A stretch of 64,000 nucleotides of DNA from Motacilla alba alba (taxonomy: Eukaryota; Chordata; Aves; Passeriformes; Motacillidae), in contig NC_052027.1 in the NCBI RefSeq assembly GCF_015832195.1, positions 10,846,149 through 10,910,148 of the forward strand. Reading direction: 5' to 3'. The notes beneath the pieces were generated by a model. That model was not told where the DNA came from. It saw only the letters and a program-made list of their open reading frames with translations, and searched no databases. Of the stretch, positions 24,841-37,215 are shown in pieces. The stretch's first letter is position 1. Every line of letters starts with the position of its first letter. Position numbers and translations under genes: made by a program.

Positions 24841-27800
24841 TGAAATCACAGCTGATGCACTGCACAACACACCAGGATGCCCCAGATGCTGTCAGCTGTC
24901 ATTTCTGCAGTGAGTGTGACACCTCCAGCACATGCTTCACTTGCTCCTGGGAACCAATGCAGATGGTGACCTGCTTGGAGAGGCAGATGTGCAGGTGGAA
25001 GGACAGGGCAAGCCTCTGGCTGCCAGGTCTGTACAGACCTAAAGGTGAGGATGTACTGAGATGAGCACCCACATGGGTGCTGCAGTCTGTACTGTGGGGT
25101 ACAGTGGGCAGATGGGCCAAGATGAAGACAAACAGGATAAATGTCAACACCCTGCCCCTGACTGTACTTCCACTTGCAGCATTCTGGCCCCAACCCACAG
25201 AGCAGGATCCCACTGCACAAACCCCAACACTACACAAGCTATATAGTCTCTATAAAAATTGTCCCCTACTACTACGAAGCAGAAATACATATTATGTATG
25301 TATCTCAACAGGGCTTTTAACAAGGAAATTCTCACATTTGTTACACCAACACAGGAAACCAGTGCCTGTACCATGCAAATAGGGAGCTGAACAACTGGAC
25401 CTTGGCAGCACAGGGGAGGCTTATGGACTGCCTTCCCACCCCAGCAATATCCAGCCACGGAGTAAGTGAAGATGATACCAGAGAAGAATTTAAGTACCAC
25501 AGGCAGATAAGCATCTCTGACCTTCTAATGCCATGAGGAACTTCACTGAGATCAGGGATCTGAAAATCTCTCCCCTCATAGTAAGGCTGCATCTCATTTA
25601 TTGAAGTAGCTATCACAGAGGAGGGCAGGAGGTGTGAGTTCCACAGCAAGTGATGACAAGTGGGTGCCCATGTGTGACAGCTGAGGGCTCCTGCCTCAGT
25701 CAGACCTTTGATAGTGAAGTTAACTGGTCCTTAACAAAGCAGTTATTTTCTAGAGCAGCCTGTGTGCAGGAGGGCCTTGAAAAGGCATATTGCCAAAGAG
25801 GGGTTTATCCAAAACGCTTTTCTGGTGGACACAAATCCTTTCCAATGGTCAGCTGCTGGCAAACATGCTGCAACAAATTTATGAGAACATAACCATGCTG
25901 TAAAGAGACAAACTTAAGGGACAAAGAAAAGTAATCCATATTTAGGCTGGCTGCAGGTTTTGTGCTTGCTAACAGTCCTATTGAATTGCATTTGAGGGGA
26001 GTTGAACTATAGCAATTTCTAAACTAAATCACTTGGGCCTGCTAGTACTTTTACCAGTTTATTACAGAAATTTACTCACAAGGGTCAGTGACCCCTCAGT
26101 CAGTGACTCTCGCAGGTGACTTCCTGAGCCACATTAAGCTCCGAGCATTTGCTCTTATTCCCTCTGATGTTCTCTTTCTCTGCTCCTCCTCTCCCACTTC
26201 CCATTTCATTCGTGTCCACTGAATACCTTCTTTTTTCCTCTCTATTGTCAAATCAAGGGAGTAGGGTACAATGTGACAAGGCAGTGTCAGAGGAACAATA
26301 AGGGATGTAGACGTGAAGGAGCAACAGAGAGGCAAAAGGGCTGGGAAGGGATGCTGGGAAGCCTGAATGTGATGGAGGGGAAAGGGAGCTGTGAGGAGCT
26401 GCAGGAATGGCAGCAAGGCAGCTGCACTTTTGGGAAACATAAAAATTTTCACACCTGCTTCCCTGTGCAGATAGTATGAAGACAAGGATGAGGAATAGAG
26501 CAAAGGTGCAGCCTCCAAGATGCAAAAGGTCTCCAGAGCCAGTGTAGCTGCTAAGGTGCAGAGAAAACAATTGCAGCTGCAGGGCACAGGGGGAGGAAGA
26601 GGCATTAGGATTAATACAGAGGAGGAGGACTAAAGGGCAGAGCACTGATATGGGCAAGAGGGAAAAGTTAGAAAGTCTGATGGCACTGAATATAAATTGC
26701 TGAAAGTATAAAGGCAACCCAGTCAACAACAGGATTTCTTCCACTGTGTCAGCCCAGCCAACCTCCTCCTGCTTCTACAGTTCTCCACAGATTATTAGTC
26801 ACCAGTGAAAACATACAGAGGAAGCCAGCTTCCTTTTTCCTTCCCAAGTCCAAAAGAGTCTCTTTGCAGTGTCTCCTTCTCTCTGGTTTGTTTTTTCTTT
26901 CTTCTCCCCTCATCCATGCTTAAGAAATTCATAAATGTCTCTTTAAGGACATGTCTGCCGCCTTGCCGCGCACCCTTATAAATCAGATAAATATCTCGAG
27001 GATCCTTATCCTGGGAAAATTGAGATAATTGCACTAAATTGAAGAGCCTCTTTTTTTTTTTTTTTTTCCTCACCCCCTCCCATCCTTCTTCACTTTTCAG
27101 CTGGAGTCTCTTGTAGTAACAGGTGTGCTGACTGCTAATTCCTGCACAGGAATTACCCCCTCCATCTGAAGGGATGGCCTTCAATAGCTCCAGGCTACCT
27201 CCTGATGTGAATTTTAATCAAGATACCACATCAGTAGGGAATATTTTCATAGCTCCATCTGGGTCTCTGGGTCTCTCCTGGAACAGCTCACCCCAGCTTG
27301 TGCACTTCTGACACCTACCTGCCCAGGAAGCATCTCTGCAGTATGATTGGAGGGTAGTGTCTGTGAGGGGTAAAGCAAGTTCAGCTCCAACACTCCTCTT
27401 CTTCCAGGACTGGTGCTGAGCTGGAAAAAGGGAAAACAGAAAAAAAATAAAATTGAAGGCTGGAGGTGAATAGGGTTCGGATGGAAGAAGATGAGGCATT
27501 AAGAAACAGCAGAAAAACTAGCATGGTAGTCAAGTCAAATTAAGTCAAGTCAAATCAAGGCAAAAAGGCCTTCAGTGATCCTGTGCTCCAAGCAAGTCCT
27601 GAGATCTCTTTCAACCCATACCTCTTGGTCCCATGGCAGGACAGAGGAACATTATTGCTATATGTGGGGAGACAAAGACCCCAAAATCAGTCCACATTTT
27701 TCATCTTAATCACCATGTGCTTCTTCCCCACCTATAAAAATGAGAACACCACCCGTCAGCAGCACCAGTTACACTGAGGTATTATACCTGCCCTCCACCA

Positions 27801-28620
27801 AGGAAGGTACCACAGCCACCAGAAGAGCAGGGAACAGGGTGGCAGGTGAAGACATCAAGGAACAAACTCTTGTCCTGCTGGTTTTCTCCCAGGGGAAGAA
27901 AGCTCCGCAAACTAGAAGCCTACAGCTGTGTTTGACTTTTAATGCTCTACAGTCAAACACACAAGAAAATTTGGACTGTCAGAGCAGCTAAAGGTGACTG
28001 ATGCTGCAATCCAAAGGGGATGATTACTTCTCCAAGAGATATCCAAGGAGCACCTGGGGTCACCAGGGGTGCCAGCAAAAAGGATTTTTGGTGACTTTGC
28101 ATGAGACAGGGAGATAAACTCAGAAGGCTCTCAGTGAGTAGAGATGACCCTACATGCAGAAAACTCAGGAAGTGGCAGGCAGCGGATGGTGACATGATGG
28201 TGCTAAAGATGGCTCTCAAAACCACAGGCCTCCTCCAAGTACAAATTAAACCTTCCAGCCTAGCCAGCTCCTCTAAAGCCTGCATTGGCTGTGGGAAAGC
28301 AGAGCAGACTGGCTCCAAGCCCCAGGAGATAATTGCTGAGCTTGGGCAAGTGGCCTTGAGCCTGCAGGTGGGTTGAGAGAGGGGAGGACAGCAGCTGTTT
28401 CTACTTCACCCAGGTCCTCTGTGCCAGGACAACCTTCCTTCATTCCCAGCAAAGCACCACTCTCTGCAAATTCATCAAGGCCCATTCTGTGGAAAATGCT
28501 CTCATCTACACCAAAAATAGCCCAAGAGCCCATGCAGGGCTGAAATAAGATGAGTGTGGTGGCAGAACAAAGTGGTTCAGAGTTGTGAGTCCACCCAGAG
28601 CTCTGCCAGCACATCTCTTG
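24841..28620. other. Intergenic sequence: no gene seen
   Basis: Unique sequence with a 17-nt T-run at 27051-27067 and a TCAAG-type tandem repeat at 27526-27555. Open frames are up to about 170 codons but are pyrimidine-driven and lack any recognisable domain. No repeat family other than the simple repeats was identified. Confidence 0.6.
27526..27555. repeat. Two copies of a 15-bp TCAAGTCAAAT unit
   Basis: GTAGTCAAGTCAAAT is followed directly by TAAGTCAAGTCAAAT and then degenerate CAAGGCAAAA. It is probably an expanded TCAAG pentamer. Confidence 0.65.
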
Positions 28621-28880
28621 AGGAAACAGTTTTAAACTGAAGGACAGTCCATTCAGATTTGATGTAAAGATTAAGTTTTGTACAATAAGAGTGGTAAAAC
28701 ACCAGGAAAAGCTGCCCAGAGAGGTGGTAGATGTCCCATCCCTGGAAACATTCGAGGTCAGATTGGACAGGGCTCTGAGTAATCTGATCTAGTTGAAGAT
28801 GTCCCTACTCACTGCTGGGAGTTGGACTAGATGGCCTTTAAAGGTCCTGTCCAACACAAACTATTCTACATTTCCATGAT
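28621..28880 (+). mobile_element. CR1 LINE 3' fragment (plus orientation)
   Basis: Contains GTTTTAAACTGAAGGACAG, then GCTGCCCAGAGAGGTGGTAG, GTCCCATCCCTGGAAACATT, GGTCAGATTGGACAGGGCTC, GTTGGACTAGATGGCCTTTA and AGGTCCTGTCCAACACAAAC. This is the standard order of an avian CR1 3' region. It ends in CTATTCTACATTTCCATGAT, a decayed form of the CR1 terminal repeat. It is 5' truncated and diverged, with no coding capacity left. Confidence 0.92.
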
Positions 28881-29554
28881 CTCATTCCACGTTTGGAGTG
28901 GAAAGAAACAAATTTTGGGAAGGTGGCAAACATCATCTCTGAAGTCTTGTGATGAAGAGGAGATGGAAGGAAGACTCATGAATCAACTCCCTCTTTTCAG
29001 TTGCAGCTCAAATTTTCTCACCTTTCCTAGCCAAAACACCAGGAACAGCCACCACATGGTACCATGCCCTGTACCCAGAACAGGTGCAGTAGAAGGTGAC
29101 ACCTCTGCTTGCTCCATGTCATCCACATAGACCCATGGTGAGTGTAAAAGTAGCCTCACCAAACCAGAAAAGGGGAGTTGGTTCTCCATTGCTCCCCTCA
29201 ACCCTTGCCCTGGCTCTGCAAAGAGACTGAGTGCAGCTTTCAGTGCCTATGGGACAGGATGGCTCCTACCCAGCCTTGAGAGTCTCTTCTGGCATCAGCA
29301 GGCTCCACACAACACCTCCATTCCTCTCATGAAGAATAGGCTTGACGGTGTTTTGACTCCTTTCTCAGAGACTCCCACATGGCACTTTACAATACAACTT
29401 CGCTCTTAAATACACACCCTGGCTGCATCCCAGAGATGTGTGTCAGGCACAAAGTGCTGTCAGTCAGCCCCAGTCACAACACATCAGGGCTTAGGAGAAG
29501 TCTGACTGATCAGGACGAGGGGGGAAGGAGCACAGGAACGAGAAGAAAAGGCTG

Positions 29555-29560
<6 letters not shown>

Positions 29561-29587
<27 letters not shown>
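29561..29587 (+). repeat. Poly(A) tract of 27 nt
   Basis: Uninterrupted A from 29561 to 29587, the longest homopolymer in the window. It could be the tail of a retroposed sequence, but the sequence just upstream matches no family I know and I see no flanking target-site duplication. Confidence 0.8.
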
Positions 29588-29591
<4 letters not shown>

Positions 29592-30771
29592 AAAGACAAA
29601 TCAAGTGGGAAAATGGCAGGAACTATTCCATACAGCAAAGGATGTTTTTCATCTGCAATACAGCAGCACTGTCAGGCATCGAAAAGGACAAAGATGTTCA
29701 CACACAGGGTCACAGGGAGGAGGGTGGAAGAAGCTCCTGGGAGGGCTCCTGGGCTGAAGTCCGGTGTCTCCTGTCCATGTGGCTTCAGGCAGCAGGGGCT
29801 GAAACACACTGCCACATCAGCAGCATGGCATTCAATGTAAAGTGGGCTGCAGGGACAAAGCTACCAGATAAAATGTGTGCCTGGCTAAATGCCACTCCCG
29901 AGCTGGCTCTGATATCAGCACCCTCAGCCAAGAACGACCAAATGGCCATGGCACTGTGGCTGCCTCTCCTGTGCCATGGAGGAGTTCATGGAGCACAGGG
30001 AATGTTCACTGCAGGACTGGCCATATTCATTACTGAGGCTCAGACCCCCTTGCAGAAGCACTGTCTGCACTTCTGGCTTCATGGGCTGAGTTTAGCCAGC
30101 TCACATAGCACTGTGTTGGATTTTTATTTCATGAAAAGACAAAGGGAATGAAGTGGGTGGTGTACACTCTGACTTCATGAGGCATTTGCTAATCTCTGAG
30201 GAGGAATCTCATTAGAGAAATTGAAGAGGTCATTAAGGGTAGGGGTGGGAAGCTCTAGAAATTACACATCACCTAGAAAAATGACCAGAAGAAATGGGAG
30301 TCTCTGTGCAAGCTGGCTCATGGAGAAAAGTGAGTCCATTACTCTTGCTTCCTTACATTTACCATATTCAAAATCACTGATGTGGTGAACTGACCCTGAC
30401 TGGATGTCAGGTGCCCACCGAAGCTGCTCTACCACTCCCCTTCTCAGCTGGAGAGGGGAGAGAAAATATGATGAAGATTCAAGGGTCAAGATAAGGACAG
30501 GGAGAGATCACTCACAACTCCTGTCATGGGCAAAACAGACTCATCTTGGGAAAATTAATTTAATTGAATCATTTAAACCTTGGGATCCTGGGCTCAATCA
30601 CTTACTCTCACCTTGAAAGAGAGCTTGTGTGTCAGACCAATAGGCCCTTTAGCTAAGGAGCCAGCACTCTTGCAAGTCACTTTTTTGATCCAACAAAAGA
30701 AGAAGAAATGGCTACAGGACAGAGGATATGGAGAGCCTTGCCTTTCACTGGCTCATCTGAATCATAATTAG

Positions 30772-30797
30772 AAACATCTCTGCAAAACATCTCTGCA
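30772..30797. repeat. 13-bp tandem duplication
   Basis: AAACATCTCTGCA occurs twice head to tail (30772-30784 and 30785-30797) without mismatch. Confidence 0.75.
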
Positions 30798-30939
30798 AAC
30801 CCAAGAGGAAGCCAGCCTGCCCTCAGCCTGTAGGGAGATCAGTCCACAGCACAGGCCTGCGAGCCCCAGCCCGGCTGTGGCTGGGTTAATGTGACAATCC
30901 ATTTCTGACAGCGTGTCAATACAAAGCAATTTAGGAGTG

Positions 30940-31060
30940 CATGACAAATCGACCCGAGGTAACAGGCAATTTCTGCGCTCTGCTGGGCACACGGAGCAGG
31001 ACCAGCGAGGCCGCAGTCCCGCAGCACACCGAGCTCGGCCTGCTGGGCCGGCACCTCAGC
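30940..31060. promoter_or_regulatory. Isolated CpG cluster
   Basis: About ten CpG sites fall in roughly 105 bp (e.g. CGACCCGAGG, GCGAGGCCGCAG, CCGAGCTCGGCC), far from any recognised exon and against a CpG-poor background. It may be an orphan CpG island or a remnant of one. Confidence 0.35.
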
Positions 31061-33410
31061 AGCCCTCACCAGAGAGAAGGATGGCACGGGGCAGGGGCAG
31101 GACACCTGCTGTGGGACACCGCCTTGAGAGGGCAAAGAAGTGCTGAGGGTAGCATCCCATAAGGGTTTTGTTAACTGGGGAGCATTTGAATATGTAAAGT
31201 AACAAACTGGCTGAAACAGAGTAGATGGATGAAAACATACAGATAATTATAAGGCAGAACCTCAGCCTTAGTCCATGCCACCCTGCATAGGTGGAAACCG
31301 TGGACGGGGAACCACTGGCTGAACCCCACCAAGCTGGAGAGGGGCAAGCAGGTGGTGCAGACATCCCAAAAACCTGATTCCAGAAAGTCATTTCTTCTTT
31401 TAAGCCAGAGTCAGAGCACACCTGGATGGGAACCCAAGCACTAACAGCATGCTGCTGCCCTTCTACCATGTACTCCAGGAGTACATTTCACATCTCCCCA
31501 GGCAGGGACTAAGAGAGGCCATGGGAATTATCAAGGAGTGCAGAGGGTGCTGTGGGACAGGAATTTGAAGGCATTGGCATCTCCAAAGGCTAACCTACCC
31601 TCCTTCCCTCTCTGTCACAGCACAGATTGCAGGGAGGACACTCATTTGCCTCTTGCCCACATGGTAGCCACCAGCAGCCATCTCAGAGTGCTGCCTCCAT
31701 GCCATGTGAAAGCACATTGGCACAAACACCAGGGCTGGCTTGGAAAAGCAGAGGGGGAGCCCAATCCAAGCAAATCTGTTTGCAAATGCAGAGTGCAGCA
31801 GCAACGTGCTGGCAGTGCTTATCCAGCATGATGGGCTGAGGGACACTCCCACCACACTAAAAGCATCTCAGTCTGTCATTATTAAAGCAGAAAACACAAC
31901 AGATGCAGCCTGTGCCTCCAAGTCCAAGCTTTTGCTCCCTTGCAACCCAGGATGTTGCACTCTGAAGAGTTGATTCAGATCACTCACTCACCTAGAGAGG
32001 CCAGAAGTGCCGCCTCCTCTGAAAGAGTCAGGAGAAATCACACTTGCTGCCTATTTTTTTGATGGAACAGCTTTAAACCAGGCCGAGCTTCCCACCCATG
32101 CCACACACAAACTCTGGAGGGTGCCAAGAATGGTAATGCAGAAGTCAAAAAAAGGAAGAACGGATAGAGAGAGGAAATATAACATTGTTGTAACTCTGCC
32201 AGAACAACATGCTGGTTTAAACCTATCCTTGGACATTTTTTTATCTGGGGCATCATGGGATACAACCAGGGAGGCAGGGTTTGAGGTTGGATCCTTTTTG
32301 TGTGGTTGCATTAAGACTAAGATTCCCACTTTATTCTGATTTAATAAGCTAGTTAAAGCGTGTTAACAAAATTAAAAGCCATTATTAAAGGCAGATGTAC
32401 TGGTGTACAAATAGCTAAGCATCAGCTCTGACTTTGGATGATCCACAGCTTCAGTGTATGCTTCTAATAACCAGCTGTCACTTACCAGAGATGTGGTAAC
32501 TCTTATTAAATCCTAAATGGGCATATGGATGTTACATTTAAAGCAGTATTTTCCCCTCCTCACTTCTATCTTTTCCCACAGGCAACTGAGCCAACTCACA
32601 AATTTCCTGCATCATTTTTTCCCTTCGTTAATGGGATGCATGTTGAGATCAGAAGGGCCAAATGATGACCTGTCTTTTTGTTTTTTACTTCCATTTGGAA
32701 AAATCCATATGACACTCGGTATGTCAAAAGAGTTATAACACATACCAGATGCCTCAGCACTAATTGTACTTTTTCTGCTTGAAGCCACCAAGGTCCCCTG
32801 AGAAGCCATTCAACCACAACGCCAGTTTGTCCAGTGCTGCCATTTTCCTGAGCAGCTTTGCAGTAACAGGCTGGTGTGTCCAGCTCTTGGAGGAGCCACC
32901 ACCAGCAGCCCAGCACAAACACCTCCTTCAACACAAACTACATGTTCAGGGGATCTGAAAACTGGGGCATTGTTGGGCTTGTGAGAAGCAAAATCTGTTT
33001 CTAGGGTGGGAGTAGGGGAGAAGGGTTAAGAGAGAAAAACAATCTCACTTGCAAGGTTCAAATAGGACTACAGTAGAAGTGCCAACAAATTGAAACAGGG
33101 CTTGAAATCAGGACAACGCTTCCACCATCCACTGTTTTTTACGTATTTTGGTTTTTAACTGAGGTAAATGCACTCAAGAGTGCAGGAGTCAGTGCCTTCC
33201 TGCACTGGTCTCTACAGGATGCCATCCTCTGCCCAGGTGTCAGCCACATGCCCCAGGCAGGTGATGATGCCAGCGGGCCCCACCACACTGGAAAGCTTTG
33301 CCTTGGTCCTTTTGCCATGAGAAGGAGCTGGCACCCTCCTTTGACTCTGCTTTTCCTGTCATCAGCAGAGGAAGACAAGGCTTTGGACACACCACAAAAG
33401 AGAATGAATA

Positions 33411-33429
33411 TGTTTCTGTAACAGAAACA
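33411..33429. repeat. 19-bp perfect inverted repeat
   Basis: TGTTTCTGTAACAGAAACA: two 9-bp arms around a single A. It is short and isolated and could be a binding site for a dimeric factor or chance. Confidence 0.6.
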
Positions 33430-34748
33430 GACTTTCCTTGCCCCCACCAACATGAACAGCTGGACTACCTGCCCCAGGCAATGGTCACTGCTGCCCTGGG
33501 AAGCAGAGGAGAGCATCAGGGCAATTGCTCTCCTCTAGGTGGTACTATCAGCCATAAACACAGGATGTTTGTGAGCTAAACCTTTCCATCCTTATGTCTG
33601 AAGTTCCTGTACATTGTGCTATCAATCATTCAGAGAAATATTAAACTGCTGGAGAGCTGACGATATCATTTGCTATGTTCATTCCCTTGAGGATCAAGTG
33701 TCTCAGCCAGAGCAGGAGCTGAGTCCAAATGTGGAGCCTCCCCTATCCCTGATCTCATTACGGCCCTGCTGTTTCCACAAACCCCTTTTCCCTTCAGGTC
33801 TCTCTTCCCACAGCATTGACCACAGCTCATAAATTAGTAAGTACATGCATTTTTTAAAATCAGGTTTGTGGCGAGCAGATGTTGAAGATGAAGTGGAGGA
33901 GAGAAAGGGGAAGAAAACAAAAACCAACACATACAAACAATTCAAACACTGTGAAATGTTTAACAACATGTAAGTCCTTCAAAGCCACAAACCCCTTGGT
34001 CCCTATCCCTGGCTGGATTCACTAATAGATTTGCTACAGTGCCAGTGTGGAAGGCAGGGGTGCACAAGGACCCAGAACCCTGGTTTGCCTCCAATTATGT
34101 GCCAAGTTAAAACTCAGAGAAAAAAAAAAAAACCAACCAACCTAATCCACAGTCATTCTTTAATCCTGTGCAGCTTATTAAAAGCAAGAAGACAAGATAA
34201 TCCACCCAGACTGGTAAATTGGAGGCTGCTCATTCCCTCTCCTGTAGAAATCAGCTCATTTTTTTTCCTGAGGATCCCAAGAGGCTCAAGTCCAGAAGAC
34301 AATGACAATATACTACAAAAAGGAAAAAAAATTAAAGAGGGAAGTAATTATGGAAAAGGTTCAGAGGAAAACATTTCTGTAGTGCTGCTTAGGCTGAGCA
34401 GGAGCTGTCCATGCAGCAGGAGCTGCTGGCTCCCCATTCCTGCTCAACAGAGGATCCCACAGGAGAGGCAGAGCTGTGACCAGAGCTGTTCAAGGCAGCT
34501 CCAGGGATTGGGCACCAACAGCCTGAGCTACAAGAAAGGCTGAAGAAGACAAAAAAACTGTCTCTCCTGCCATCCAGCCAAAGAGGTCAAGGCTGGCCAG
34601 GTCACACAGATGGAAAGACTAAGGGGAGACCTTGGTGTAGGGCCCTCACTCTGCACTTACATTCTCATCCCTCTCCCTGTCAGGTTCCCTCAGGCAAAGG
34701 AAGGAGACAGCTCAGAGGGACAAACACACTCAGTGGGACACAACAACT

Positions 34749-34806
34749 CTGCAGGGCATGACCCCAGGTGCTGGAGACTGCAGGGCATGACCCCAGGTGC
34801 TGGAGA
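34749..34806. repeat. Perfect 29-bp tandem duplication
   Basis: A 29-bp unit beginning CTGCAGGGCATGACCCCAGG occurs at 34749-34777 and again at 34778-34806 with no difference, suggesting a recent event. Confidence 0.85.
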
Positions 34807-34999
34807 GGTGGCAAAAGCCAGGAGGAGCAACAAACCTGGTGGAGCAAAAGTACCAGCGTGGCTGTTTCCCTCAGGAAAGGTGGAAAAGAGGACGGGTAAA
34901 GCCAGCAATGCCTTCACAAATGTGATGGATGAAGACATATGACAGGATGGAAGAAGATCGTTTTGGGCCACAACCACTTGGACAAAAAAATAGAAGTAC

Positions 35000-36110
35000 C
35001 TCCATTAGGAGAGTGCTGAAAGTTTGAATGGACACTGAGATTTCTGTTAACATTATTAATAAAAAGAGAGAAACTATGAAAAATGCCCCCTTTAGGAGAC
35101 TAACTACCAAAATCAACCAAAAATGCAACAGTAAAAGCTTGCTCATCCTAGCTGCAACATTTAAAGTCTTGAACACCAGCTGTAGATGCATCACCAAAAC
35201 ATGATTGTGATTTAGACTCAATATTGGTCAATGATAAAAACAGAATGGAAGAGATGGAACTGGAAAATAGCCTTGGACAGACTGATTTATTCAAAACTCA
35301 TGCCTCATTTTGACTTATTCTAAACAGAACAGACAGAAAACAGCAGAGCGCTGCCTAAAGGTTCCCAGTTTCAAAAGGGCAAACCTAGCCTTGCCTAGAA
35401 AAGGTAGGCTCAAATGTCTTTGAAGCAAAGGCAAAATTCCCTGAGGACTTCACCCCAACCACAGAAAAATAGTGAAGGAGTAAATCCTGGATGGCTCCTA
35501 ACTTGCTGGAATGAGTAGATCAATGCAGATAAAAGGAGTAAGAAGAGAACAAAGAAAGGGAAATTATTAATCAGCAAAGAGCAAAGTTTTAGGGGCTGAA
35601 AATAGAAGAGATGGAGTGGGATATGCCAAATGTCAAAGAAGTTAGACCTGAGGAAGGATATTAAATAGTGAAAGTTCTCTGGTCATACAAACACAAAGGT
35701 AATAAAGACAGAACAAGCACTGCTGTGATTCAGTCTGTGGGAAGAGAGTTCACAGGAAATCCAGGTGAGGTCCCAAGACTAAGTGAATTCTTCTCAGCAG
35801 CTCTGGACAGTGACAATAATTACAAGCATATGAACTTAGCTGGATGACTGATACAGAAAACGTACTTACCACAGCTGAGAGAGAAGTGAATATCTAAGAT
35901 CTTCCTGTGATCAAGCCACAAGGCCAGGTGTCTCACAACCCAAATTCCTGGAGGAACTATTCCATGAAATAGACAGATTGGGAGCAAGGGCTTCAATAAA
36001 TTCACCAGTAAGGAGGTGAGGAACATAAAATGCAGTACCTGTATGTAAAAAGGATGAAAAAGCAATCTGAGCATTGCCACCCATGGCCATGTGCAAGGGA
36101 GGGAGCAAAA
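35000..36110 (+). mobile_element. Old, decayed CR1-like LINE remnant with broken reverse transcriptase sequence
   Basis: The core at 35942-36072 translates, across internal stops, as a pattern like L-E-E-L-x-H-E-I ... A-R ... I-N-S ... N-A-V-P-V-x-K-K-D-E-K-A. This parallels the N-terminal reverse-transcriptase segment of CR1-type LINEs (LxELAxEIAxPLAxIFNxS...VPVFKKG). Upstream, 35440-35830 has the A-rich look of the sequence that precedes it in old CR1 elements (e.g. TTAGACCTGAGGAAGGATATTAA). Several stops and indels show it is long dead. Edges are approximate; degraded sequence to about 37.0 kb may belong to it. It is much more diverged than the two CR1 fragments at 22.7 and 28.7 kb. Confidence 0.55.
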
Positions 36111-37060
36111 ACTGGGCAGGGCAAAAAACATGGGGGACGCCAGCCTATCCCATTTGGGAATCTTTTTTTATTTTTATCTCACTTTTTTGTATTACTGACC
36201 TTCTAGATAAATGAAAATACACATTTTAGTGAATTATTTAATGCAGGGCAATGATGGGAAGTGATTTGTTGTGATAAAGAGGAAGAGGCTTATCCCAGGC
36301 TCTGTAAGAGGCAGAGATTTGATGGAGGCATAGCTGTGGACAAGGAGGGAAGGGTACAGCTTGCACAGACAGTGGAGTTCCTTGCAGGGTGGTCTCAGGA
36401 CTTACCCTGGTCAACAGTTTTCCTAATGAGTCCTTCTTAATTAAACTAGCCTATGAGAAGCAGGAGAAACCAGGGAAGACAATATGGATATCACACTGGA
36501 AGCACAGCTTGAGCATGGTTCAATCCCTGAAGCAAACCATGTAGTTTTCAGGAATTTCTGCCGCAAATGGGGAATTCATAAGTTGAAAATGACTGAAGAG
36601 GAAAAGACTTTGATTAAAGGAGTCAATTACAGGCTGATTAGTGAGATAAAGCCACCAAGCAGGTAAATTTGATCCTAACATATATGCAGGGGTGGATTTC
36701 CAGCAGAGGAGGGCATCTCCCAGTTCACAAATTAAACTGGTCAGCCACACTCAAGAGCAGCAATAGTCTCAAAGAAAGACTGTCAGGATAACCAGTGGAT
36801 GGAAAATGGCCCAAGAAGACTGAGGACATTAATTTTTTATTTATCAGGCTGAAGGAGATGTGATTTCAGTCTCCATTCCAACTGTAGTCAGTAAACATGG
36901 GAAAAAGCAATGGTGGTAGAAGGATGACATGAGTACTAAAAATATGTCAGCTAGAAACATGTCTAAGCTCAAAATTATGCCTCACCAGAGTAGGGAGGCA
37001 GCTGGGGCAAACAATGAAAAAACAAGGAGGAAGTATTTTTAAGATGGCTCCTGCTAGGAG
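36111..37060. other. AT-rich sequence following old LINE; possible further remnant
   Basis: Contains T-rich patches (36163-36190) and A-rich coding-like but broken sequence. A 60-codon frame at 36484-36666 has no recognisable family. The segment at 36820-36910 has the feel of decayed LINE sequence, but I could not align it to a specific part. Confidence 0.3.
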
Positions 37061-37069
37061 TATGAAAGG

Positions 37070-37215
37070 GATTTTATGAGGTGGCTCCCAGCTGGGAATT
37101 TAGCCAAGGTACTGGGGTTAACACACCCACTACTCTGAAAAGTACCAAGGGATTTTCAGCAACCCGAAATTGCCAAGACCTTGGTTTTAAATCTCCACTG
37201 CTGAAAAGCAACTAT
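37070..37215 (+). repeat. Possible ancient dispersed repeat (family not named)
   Basis: The series TTTAGCCAAGGTACTGGGGT, TAACACACCCACTACTCT, GAAAAGTACCAAGGGATTTT and GACCTTGGTTTTAAATCTC follows, in order, phrases I know from a dispersed sequence found in several vertebrate genomes (GCCAGGACACCGGGGTTAAC ... AAAAGTGCCATGGGATCTTT ... GACCTCGGTTT). I cannot name the family. Divergence is high and there is no intact coding. Confidence 0.4.

Larger units (their letters stand above)
28881..34740. other. Intergenic sequence: no gene seen
   Basis: Contains a 27-nt A-run, a 13-bp tandem duplication, a CpG cluster near 31.0 kb and a 19-bp inverted repeat at 33411, all listed separately. No protein family or RNA gene was recognised. 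Confidence 0.6.

Noticed and set aside
26096..26744. Overlapping open frames of 160-170 codons on the minus strand
   Set aside because: They are two overlapping frames of the same pyrimidine-rich DNA, dominated by Leu/Ser/Pro, with no domain, splice context or start context.
29520..29587. Retroposed gene copy ending in the 27-nt A-run
   Set aside because: The sequence upstream of the tract matches no known transcript or SINE that I recognise, and no flanking duplication was found.
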